A stretch of 6,563 bases of DNA, from positions 1 through 6,563 of the forward strand of contig CAJVXG010000090.1 of assembly GCA_913009215.1 (NCBI GenBank), given 5' to 3'. This document shows, piece after piece, positions 1 to 4,882 of the stretch. The notes below the pieces were generated by a model, which searched no databases, was not told the DNA's origin, and saw only the letters and a program-made list of their open reading frames with translations. Every line of letters begins with the position of its first letter. Position 1 is the first letter of the stretch. A program made the translations under genes and the position numbers. Source of the DNA: an uncultured Gammaproteobacteria bacterium (lineage in GTDB: Bacteria > Pseudomonadota > Gammaproteobacteria > Acidiferrobacterales > CAJVXG01).

Positions 1-2390
1 TAATGTTTTTGCTCGGCCTGCAGAACGACATCGTACATAGGAATGATGGAGTCCGGGTTCAGGGAGATGCTGTCGATGCCCTGTTCGACCAGCCAGGTTG
101 TGATTTCGGGGAAATCGGAGGGGGCCTGGCCACAAATACCTATATATTTCTGCTGTCGGTGGCAGGCATCGATAGCCAATTTCATTAATTGTTTGACTGC
201 CGGGTTGCGCTCATCATAGCCATGTAACAGGCCGGAATCCCGGTCTACACCCAAGGTGAGTTGGGTGAGATCGTTGGAGCCGATGGAGAAACCGTCAAAC
301 AATTCCAGAAACTCGTCGGCCTGCAATGCGTTTACCGGCAACTCGCACATGAGGTAAATTTTCAGGTTTTCGCTTTCTCGTTGTAAACCGTTTTGTGCCA
401 TTAGTGCCAGTGTTTTATGTGCTTCCTCCAGGCTACGCACAAAGGGCACCATGACGGAAACATTATCCAGCCCCATCAGATTGCGTACCTGTTTCAGGGC
501 ATCGCATTCCATAGCAAAGCAGGCATTAAAGCTGTCCGAGGGGTAGCGTGATGCGCCGCGAAAGCCGATCATGGGATTTTCTTCATTTGGCTCAAACTCA
601 TCGCCTCCGATTAACGAGGCGTATTCATTGGATTTGAAGTCACTGAGACGTACGATCACCGGTCGTGGGTAAAAGGCCGCGGCGATGGTACCGATACCTT
701 CGGCCAGCTTATTAACATAAAAGCTGCGACGATCCGCATAGCCGCGAGTGATATAGTCAATTTTGGACTGGGTCTCCCGGTTCAGCGTGTCGTAGGACAA
801 CAGTGCCTGTGGATGAATTCGTATCATAGTGTTGATAATAAATTCCAGGCGGGCCAGACCTACGCCTTCGGATGGCAGGAAAGACGTCTCAAAGGCCTTC
901 TCCGGGTTGGCAATATTTACCATCAATTTGGTGTCGGGTTTTTTGGTTTTTTTGAATTCCTGCACATGATGGGTAAACGACAATAAACCCTCGTAGACAA
1001 AGCCGCTATCGCCTTCGGCACAGGAGACCGTTACTTCGCTGCCATTAACTATGGAGTGGGTGGCATTAGTGCAACCCACCACCGCCGGGATGCCGAGCTC
1101 GCGGGCGACGATGGCGGAATGGCAGGTTCGGCCTCCGCGATTGGTAACAATAGCCGAAGCGATTTTCATAATGGGTTCCCAGTCCGGATCGGTAATATCA
1201 GTGACCAGGACTTCACCCGGTTGCAGTTCGCGCATGAAGGCTGCCTCCAGGATAATATGGGCACGACCTTTGGCGATCCTGGTGCCAATGCTTTTGCCGG
1301 TGGCGAGAACCCTGCTGTGTTCGTTTAAATGATACAGATCCTGGCTTGGTGCCCGCAGTAGAGATTGTACGGTTTCCGGTCTTGCTTGCAGAATATAGAT
1401 TTTCCCATCAATACCATCTTTGGCCCATTCAATATCCATGGGCACGGCTTTGCCGGCGTGGCTGGAGTAGTGTTGCTCAATACGAATAGCAAACCTGGCC
1501 AGTTCCAGTGCATCGTTGTCATCAATACTGAAGCGTTTACGGTCGTCTTCATGCACGTGGACATTACGGGTGGAAAGACCAGCGGCATTATCACGGGCAT
1601 AGACCATCTTGATGGCCTTGTCACCGAGTTGCCGCTTTATGATAGGCGCATGGTTTTTATCCAGAGTGGTTTTGAAGACATAAAACTCGTCCGGGTTAAC
1701 CGTGCCCTGGACAATGTTCTCACCCAGTCCGTAGGAGGCATTGATGAAGACGACATCACGGAAACCGGTTTCCGTGTCCAGGGTAAACATGACGCCGGAA
1801 CAGGCCAGGTCAGAACGGACCATGTGCTGGATACCGAGTGACAAGGCCACATCCATATGGGCAAAGCCCTGGTCTTCGCGATAGGAAATGGCCCTGTCGG
1901 TGAACAATGAGGCATAAACGCGCTTGCAGGTATGCAACAGGTTTTGTTCGCCCATGATGTTGAGGTAGGTTTCCTGTTGTCCGGCAAAGGAGGCATTGGG
2001 TAAATCTTCTGCTGTGGCGGAACTTCTAACGGCGACAGAGACGGCCCCGGGACCGCGTTGGCTCAGCGCCTGGTAGGCCTGGATAATTTCTGCGGCCAGG
2101 TCTTCCGGCATGTCACCATGCATGATCCATTCGCGGATTTGTTTACCGGTTTCGGCCAGCTTTACAACATTTTTGATATCAAGCTTATGTAATGCCTTGC
2201 TGATGCGATCTACCAGCTTGTTGCTTTTGAGGTAGTACCAGTAGGCCTCTGCCGTAGTGGCAAAGCCGTCCGGTACGCGAATGCCGGCCTTGGACAAGGC
2301 CCCCACCATTTCGCCCAAAGAGGCATTCTTGCCGCCGACACGGCCCAGGTCCTTGAGGCCGATTTCGGTAAAATTAAGGATGTATGGCAT
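1..2390 (-). CDS. ppsA: Phosphoenolpyruvate synthase (pyruvate, water dikinase), lacking only the extreme 3' end
   Basis: This cytosolic enzyme makes phosphoenolpyruvate from pyruvate, ATP and water, giving AMP and phosphate, and is used in gluconeogenesis. The frame is open for 796 codons. The N-terminal ATP-binding domain includes VRSSATAEDLPNASFAGQQ starting near residue 121 (R122). The swivelling phosphohistidine domain has GGRTCHSAIVAREL, with the phosphorylated His at about residue 424. The C-terminal pyruvate/PEP barrel has ENPMIGFRGASRY and GICGQAPSD, with the catalytic Cys at about residue 753, then GIDSISLNPDS near the end. Length fits the family (about 790-800). The last complete codon is His; the next two bases read TA on this strand, so a TAA or TAG stop just outside is likely, though Tyr is possible. 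The start is fixed: the only in-frame start upstream of the conserved N-terminus is this ATG, and an in-frame TAA lies at 2409-2411. No clear Shine-Dalgarno precedes it. The E. coli gene sits opposite the regulator ppsR, which is not seen here. Confidence 0.97.
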   Translation of the reverse strand, partial: MPYILNFTEIGLKDLGRVGGKNASLGEMVGALSKAGIRVPDGFATTAEAYWYYLKSNKLVDRISKALHKLDIKNVVKLAETGKQIREWIMHGDMPEDLAAEIIQAYQALSQRGPGAVSVAVRSSATAEDLPNASFAGQQETYLNIMGEQNLLHTCKRVYASLFTDRAISYREDQGFAHMDVALSLGIQHMVRSDLACSGVMFTLDTETGFRDVVFINASYGLGENIVQGTVNPDEFYVFKTTLDKNHAPIIKRQLGDKAIKMVYARDNAAGLSTRNVHVHEDDRKRFSIDDNDALELARFAIRIEQHYSSHAGKAVPMDIEWAKDGIDGKIYILQARPETVQSLLRAPSQDLYHLNEHSRVLATGKSIGTRIAKGRAHIILEAAFMRELQPGEVLVTDITDPDWEPIMKIASAIVTNRGGRTCHSAIVARELGIPAVVGCTNATHSIVNGSEVTVSCAEGDSGFVYEGLLSFTHHVQEFKKTKKPDTKLMVNIANPEKAFETSFLPSEGVGLARLEFIINTMIRIHPQALLSYDTLNRETQSKIDYITRGYADRRSFYVNKLAEGIGTIAAAFYPRPVIVRLSDFKSNEYASLIGGDEFEPNEENPMIGFRGASRYPSDSFNACFAMECDALKQVRNLMGLDNVSVMVPFVRSLEEAHKTLALMAQNGLQRESENLKIYLMCELPVNALQADEFLELFDGFSIGSNDLTQLTLGVDRDSGLLHGYDERNPAVKQLMKLAIDACHRQQKYIGICGQAPSDFPEITTWLVEQGIDSISLNPDSIIPMYDVVLQAEQKH

Positions 2391-2400
2391 ATAATGATTA

Positions 2401-2420
2401 CAGTCCGGTTAAGGAGACTG
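2401..2420 (-). promoter_or_regulatory. Small stem just upstream of the ppsA start
   Basis: CAGTC (2401-2405) and GACTG (2416-2420) are perfect inverted arms, and one more C-G pair forms across a single-base bulge. The stem ends about 10 nt before the ppsA ATG, in a leader with no recognisable Shine-Dalgarno. It could affect translation initiation or be chance; six pairs is weak evidence. Confidence 0.25.
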
Positions 2421-2449
2421 GAGATATAAACAGTATGGCAAATAACCGG
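2405..2449. repeat. Spaced 7-bp inverted repeat in the ppsA upstream region
   Basis: CCGGTTA (2405-2411) and TAACCGG (2443-2449) are exact inverted copies 31 bases apart, in the region that should hold ppsA control signals. A dimeric regulator binding two half-sites is possible, but I recognise no known operator and an arm this short can arise by chance. Confidence 0.25.
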
Positions 2450-2462
2450 TAAAATATAAATC

Positions 2463-2473
2463 GAGTTAATTCC
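2463..2473. repeat. Left copy of an 11-bp direct repeat (candidate target-site duplication)
   Basis: GAGTTAATTCC occurs here and, identically, at 2643-2653, exactly 180 bases on. The two copies directly abut the two ends of the MITE-like segment, as expected if a target site was duplicated on insertion. Confidence 0.6.
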
Positions 2474-2482
2474 ACTACTGTC

Positions 2483-2497
2483 CCATTAGCTTAATGG
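2483..2497. repeat. Subterminal mini-hairpin at the left end of the MITE-like element
   Basis: CCATTA (2483-2488) and TAATGG (2492-2497) form a perfect 6-bp stem with a 3-base GCT loop. It overlaps the left terminal repeat and uses the ATTA bases that are absent from the right end, so the right end lacks the equivalent stem. Confidence 0.35.
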
Positions 2498-2579
2498 AAA
2501 GAAGTAAGTAAGCTTTAAACAGAATGATTTGCACTCAAATGATGCTACTAAAGACATGAAATACACATTCCTTTATATC

Positions 2580-2617
2580 GTCATTCCGGATAACAGCTTC
2601 GCTGTTTCCGGCATGAC
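2580..2617. repeat. Long REP-like palindrome
   Basis: GTCATTCCGGA (2580-2590) pairs with TCCGGCATGAC (2607-2617) with one mismatch (T2585/C2612). After a single bulged T, AACAGC (2592-2597) pairs with GCTGTT (2601-2606) around a 3-base TTC loop. The result is a nearly continuous stem of about 16 pairs. The design, an outer GTCATTCCGG arm and a tight GC-rich tip, resembles dispersed REP-type intergenic palindromes of proteobacteria. It lies inside the MITE-like element near its right end. It follows the HKD gene on the minus strand by about 75 bases but has no T-run, so it is not an ordinary intrinsic terminator, although it could protect a transcript 3' end. Confidence 0.65.
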
Positions 2618-2642
2618 ACTTCGTATTAAGCGGGACAGCAAT

Positions 2643-2653
2643 GAGTTAATTCC
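2643..2653. repeat. Right copy of the 11-bp direct repeat
   Basis: GAGTTAATTCC is identical to 2463-2473 and abuts the right terminus of the MITE-like element. Removing the element and one copy would leave a simple empty site joining the ppsA upstream region to the HKD gene's 3' flank. Confidence 0.6.
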
Positions 2654-2691
2654 GTTTGTTAAAGCCACAACTTTTATGTTTGCTCAAACCG

Positions 2692-3744
2692 TTATATGGG
2701 CTTACCGTGTTTCTGGATAATACGGTCGATCTCCTTACGTGCTGCCTGGGCGATTTTTTTCTGCGCCTTTTTTTGTGTGACAGAGGTACTGTCGAGATCA
2801 CCCAGTATAATAATATTTTCATCGTTAAGGCGATTAGCAGGCCCGGTATAATTAAAGGAGCCCGCAATAACTACTTTATCGTCCAGAACCATCAGCTTGT
2901 GGTGTAGCTTGCGCACAGTATCGCTTTGATTGACGGCAAAAAGTTTGGCGCCCTTTTTCTTCAGTGCCGGAATGGCGGCCCAATCCTGTGCTCCTTGTTT
3001 ACCATCAAAGGCGCCACGTATGGGCATACCGACTTCCAGTAAACGCAACATGGTATCGTCAATGCCGGATGACTGGGCGTAGGTAAAGATGGCAAAGTCA
3101 ATGCGTTTGCGTGCCTTCATCATTTGTTTCATGATTTCCATTTCCGGATTATGGTCCGGGGCAAACAACACCCGTATCGGTACATTGGAAACGACGACAT
3201 CGGTGGGTTTCTTGTCGTGACCTTCATTGCGCTTTCCAAAATGCCCTTGCTGGATCTCACGGAACTCGCTGGAATATATCTTTGCTACTTTTTCATTGTG
3301 CACCACCACAACATGGTTCAGGTTTTCGCCGGTGCCGGTCGGGGTAAAGTTGGTCGAACCCGTGAGTACAGAAGCGCCATCGCGAACGATAAATTTCTGA
3401 TGAAAGATACTGCTGTTGTAATCGCTCTTGACGTCAATCTTGGAGCGCAGGATGGCATCCTGAATCTGCCGGTTGGCCTCGTTTTTTCCGCCGGGGCTCC
3501 AGGGGTTAGACGACATCCTGGTTGAGCGCAGATAATCCTGTTCCAGTACCAGCTTGACCAGTACTTTGCGACTGCGGGCACGGATAATGGCCTCGGCGAT
3601 GGGCCGGTTTTCCAGCTCTTGTACGGCAATATCCAGACGCTTCTCCGCCTTATCGATAAATTTGATAATGACGTCTTCGAGATTGTCGGGGGCCCCGGCC
3701 CCGACAGGGCCGGCATAGAACTCTACTTTACCAATTTTAATCAT
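2692..3744 (-). CDS. Phospholipase D superfamily protein with two HKD motifs
   Basis: The protein has 350 residues and two phospholipase D-type half domains. Motif 1 is FHQKFIVRD with H115, K117 and D122, followed by TGSTNFT (G129, S130, N132). Motif 2 is HHKLMVLDD with H281, K283 and D288, followed by AGSFNYT (G295, S296, N298). All catalytic positions of the HxKx4D signature are present in both halves, so one chain should fold a complete active site; family members act through a covalent phosphohistidine intermediate on phosphodiester bonds. The substrate (phospholipid, nucleic acid or other) cannot be told from the motifs. There is no signal peptide or membrane segment, so a cytosolic location is inferred, which fits a nuclease-like or intracellular role better than a secreted lipase. 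The C-terminal tail (about 323-350) is Lys-rich and probably helical. The ATG is supported by TAAGGA seven bases upstream. The preceding gene on the same strand ends 118 bases away. It does not look like cardiolipin synthase, which has N-terminal membrane helices. Confidence 0.9.
   Translation of the reverse strand: MIKIGKVEFYAGPVGAGAPDNLEDVIIKFIDKAEKRLDIAVQELENRPIAEAIIRARSRKVLVKLVLEQDYLRSTRMSSNPWSPGGKNEANRQIQDAILRSKIDVKSDYNSSIFHQKFIVRDGASVLTGSTNFTPTGTGENLNHVVVVHNEKVAKIYSSEFREIQQGHFGKRNEGHDKKPTDVVVSNVPIRVLFAPDHNPEMEIMKQMMKARKRIDFAIFTYAQSSGIDDTMLRLLEVGMPIRGAFDGKQGAQDWAAIPALKKKGAKLFAVNQSDTVRKLHHKLMVLDDKVVIAGSFNYTGPANRLNDENIIILGDLDSTSVTQKKAQKKIAQAARKEIDRIIQKHGKPI
3685..3713 (-). promoter_or_regulatory. 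Overlapping GC-rich stems in the 5' coding end of the HKD gene
   Basis: Two 7-bp GC-rich stems overlap here and cannot form together: 3685-3691 with 3699-3705, and 3695-3701 with 3707-3713. They fall in codons of about residues 11-20 (the GPVGAGAPDN stretch), 30 to 60 bases after the start codon. They could slow translation or transcription, or simply reflect Gly, Ala and Pro codons rich in G and C. Confidence 0.25.
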
Positions 3745-3751
3745 AATGGCG

Positions 3752-3757
3752 TCCTTA
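3752..3757 (-). promoter_or_regulatory. Ribosome binding site of the HKD gene
   Basis: The minus strand reads TAAGGA here, seven bases before the ATG at 3744. This good match and spacing decides the start of the HKD protein. Confidence 0.7.
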
Positions 3758-3808
3758 CCGTTTTCTTATTCATTCGTGTATTGAACAAGCTATTAGAAGT
3801 CTTTAATT

Positions 3809-3814
3809 AGTATA
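3809..3814 (-). promoter_or_regulatory. Possible -10 box for the HKD gene
   Basis: The minus strand reads TATACT, one base from the TATAAT consensus, 64 bases before the HKD start codon. No good -35 box lies 16-18 bases upstream; that position falls in the loop of the inverted repeat at 3820-3856. A promoter is therefore only a possibility. Confidence 0.25.
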
Positions 3815-3819
3815 CTGTA

Positions 3820-3856
3820 AAACCAGGAACGTATGGTATAGCAGAGTACCTGGTTT
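3820..3856 (-). terminator. Inverted repeat after the peroxiredoxin-like gene (weak terminator or operator)
   Basis: Arms 3820-3830 and 3846-3856 are complementary at 10 of 11 positions (core AAACCAGG and CCTGGTTT) around a 15-base loop. It starts 6 bases past the stop codon of the peroxiredoxin-like gene, the usual place for a transcription end. On the minus strand only a short TTTTA follows, so as an intrinsic terminator it is weak. It also lies immediately upstream of the possible -10 box of the HKD gene and could instead be a protein-binding site. Confidence 0.4.
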
Positions 3857-3862
3857 AAAATA

Positions 3863-4690
3863 TCATACACCGGGATGATTCCTGGGTCGCTCTTTTTTAG
3901 GTTGTTCTTTTTTAATCTGGGTTATTCCGGGCTGGTTTTTTAATGATTTTAGCGCGGCAATGATGTCCGCCGGTTCCATGCGTTGTTTATAATCGGTATC
4001 GGCGTGCATGGCGACAATGGCGCCATCTGGCGCAATGACAAAGCTTCCGGGCACCGGCAGCACATTACGGCCCTTGCCGTTAAAGGCCTCGATGTCCAGG
4101 CCCTTGGCCTTATAGAGTTTGACCAGTTGCGGGTCGAGTTCGAAGTACAGATTGTACAATTGCATGACCTTGCTTTCGAGATCGCTTAATACTTCAAACT
4201 GGTAGCCGTCTTTTTTAATTTGTGCCGCCGATTTATCGGGCCTTTGCGGGGTTACCAGGATCAGGCTGGCGCCGAGTTTTTTAAACCGCGGCAGGCTTTC
4301 ATGCAGGGCATGCAGGTGCAGGTTGCAGAACGGGCACCAGGCGCCACGATAAAACACCAGCACCACCGGGCCTTTTTTCAGATAGTCTGACAGCCGGATA
4401 TTCTTGCCAAAGGCATTGGCCAGCATAAAGTCCGGGGCCTTGCTGCCTACCTTAAGCCCGGGGTTGGGGAGACGGGCCTTCAGTTCCCTGGCCTTGTCGG
4501 CCATGAGCTTGTATTCTTCCTTGCTGAATTTCGGGCCTTTGCCACTGGCCTTGCTCTTGATCAAAAAGGCCTGCATGGCATGCTTATAGCTGGGAGCGCC
4601 GCTATGATCCAAATAATAGATACCAACGACAAGTGTTGTTGCGATGACAATAATGGCCGTTATCCATACTGATTTTTTTACTTTGCTCAT
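3863..4690 (-). CDS. Membrane-anchored peroxiredoxin-like (AhpC/TSA, thioredoxin-fold) protein
   Basis: The protein has 275 residues. The N-terminus has Lys at positions 3, 5 and 6, then a hydrophobic stretch at about 8-26 with no clear cleavage site, so an uncleaved anchor with the remainder in the periplasm is likely. A charged linker (about 35-75) leads to the thioredoxin-fold domain from about 80: VGSKAPDF, then VVLVFYRGAWCPFCNLHLHAL with C119 and C122, and LPVPGSFVIAPDG (about 211-223) with the probable cis-Pro at P214. The YRGxWCPxC pattern is typical of the AhpC/TSA peroxiredoxin-like group, whose members reduce peroxides or exchange disulfides through the CXXC pair. A basic, Pro-containing tail (about 255-275) extends beyond the fold. 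The substrate and electron donor are unknown. A purine-rich GGAGG lies 12 bases before the ATG, slightly far. The gene points away from glnS and towards the HKD gene. It differs from a thioredoxin-like ResA/TlpA protein in the RGAWCPFC motif, but that boundary is soft. Confidence 0.88.
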   Translation of the reverse strand: MSKVKKSVWITAIIVIATTLVVGIYYLDHSGAPSYKHAMQAFLIKSKASGKGPKFSKEEYKLMADKARELKARLPNPGLKVGSKAPDFMLANAFGKNIRLSDYLKKGPVVLVFYRGAWCPFCNLHLHALHESLPRFKKLGASLILVTPQRPDKSAAQIKKDGYQFEVLSDLESKVMQLYNLYFELDPQLVKLYKAKGLDIEAFNGKGRNVLPVPGSFVIAPDGAIVAMHADTDYKQRMEPADIIAALKSLKNQPGITQIKKEQPKKERPRNHPGV

Positions 4691-4738
4691 GATGGTCTTT
4701 TCCCTCCCGGAGGTATGGCCGGGTTATAGTGCCGATGC

Positions 4739-4776
4739 CAGGTTCACTATGCCGGTGAAACTTCTGTCCGAACCTG
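4739..4776. repeat. Spaced inverted repeat in the divergent region
   Basis: CAGGTTC (4739-4745) and GAACCTG (4770-4776) are exact inverted copies 24 bases apart. A competing smaller stem, TTCAC (4743-4747) with GTGAA (4755-4759), overlaps the left arm. It lies mid-way between the two divergent genes, upstream of the candidate -10 on the minus strand, where a regulator might bind; no known operator is recognised. Confidence 0.3.
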
Positions 4777-4868
4777 CCTTACCTTATCGTCATAGGGATT
4801 CACAGCGCAAGTAGTAATGGGATAAACGGTGTCTAATAGAGTAGAATACCGCGGGCCTATATAACGGC

Positions 4869-4873
4869 AAAGG
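4869..4873 (+). promoter_or_regulatory. Ribosome binding site of glnS
   Basis: AAAGG sits nine bases before the ATG at 4883, an acceptable Shine-Dalgarno that supports this start. Confidence 0.6.
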
Positions 4874-4882
4874 TAAAAGATA

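Larger units (their letters stand above)
2474..2642. mobile_element. MITE-like non-autonomous element, 169 bp
   Basis: The segment begins ACTACTGTCCC (2474-2484). Its other end, read on the opposite strand, begins ATTGCTGTCCC (2642-2632). The two match at 9 of 11 positions, and both differences are transitions. Inward of these, the left end has ATTA then GCTTAAT (2489-2495), while the right end goes straight into GCTTAAT (2631-2625), so the terminal inverted repeat continues across a 4-base indel. The segment is flanked by an exact 11-bp direct repeat. Together these are the marks of a small transposed element. It is too short for a transposase and has no coding frame I trust, so it would have to be moved in trans. 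A duplication of about 11 bp is in the range known for some IS4-family elements, but the family is not identified from sequence alone. A deletion remnant of a larger insertion sequence is an alternative. Confidence 0.6.
2391..2691. other. Intergenic region between ppsA and the HKD gene, no credible gene
   Basis: This 301-base gap lies upstream of ppsA and downstream of the HKD-family gene, both on the minus strand. The part next to ppsA (2391-2462) should carry the ppsA leader and possibly its promoter. I see AT-rich stretches but no convincing pair of -35 and -10 boxes. The middle (2474-2642) is the MITE-like segment described separately. The remaining 2654-2691 is the sequence just past the HKD stop codon and has no strong terminator: the only stem, 2678-2689, is short and has no T-run. 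A 63-codon plus-strand frame crossing the region runs into the HKD gene and resembles nothing I know. Confidence 0.7.
4691..4882. promoter_or_regulatory. Divergent intergenic region between the peroxiredoxin-like gene and glnS
   Basis: These 192 bases separate two genes transcribed away from each other and should hold both promoters. On the minus strand, TATAAC at 4723-4728 could serve as a -10 box for the peroxiredoxin-like gene. On the plus strand, TAGAAT at 4842-4847 or TATAAC at 4860-4865 could serve glnS. None has a good -35 partner at standard spacing, so exact promoters are not assigned. Confidence 0.4.

Noticed and set aside
1051..1841. Plus-strand open frames of 90 to 158 codons opposite ppsA
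   Set aside because: They lie wholly inside ppsA, whose translation is continuous and carries all expected motifs; no ribosome binding site or domain supports them.
2580..2617. The long palindrome as an intrinsic terminator of the HKD gene
   Set aside because: The stem is strong, but no T-run follows on either strand, and it lies about 75 bases past the stop inside a probable mobile element.
2678..2689. GTTTG/CAAAC stem just after the HKD stop codon
   Set aside because: Only four to five weak pairs and no T-run, so not credible as a terminator.
2529..2720. A 63-codon plus-strand frame across the intergenic region
   Set aside because: It runs through the palindrome and the end of the MITE-like element into the HKD gene, has no good ribosome binding site, and shows no recognisable protein features.
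3124..3525. A 133-codon plus-strand frame inside the HKD gene
   Set aside because: It is opposite a well-supported HKD-family coding sequence and has no independent support.
4703..4713. CCTCC-C-GGAGG mini-palindrome upstream of the peroxiredoxin-like gene
   Set aside because: One arm is simply the ribosome binding site of that gene; five pairs around one base cannot form a hairpin, and there is no further support for a binding site.
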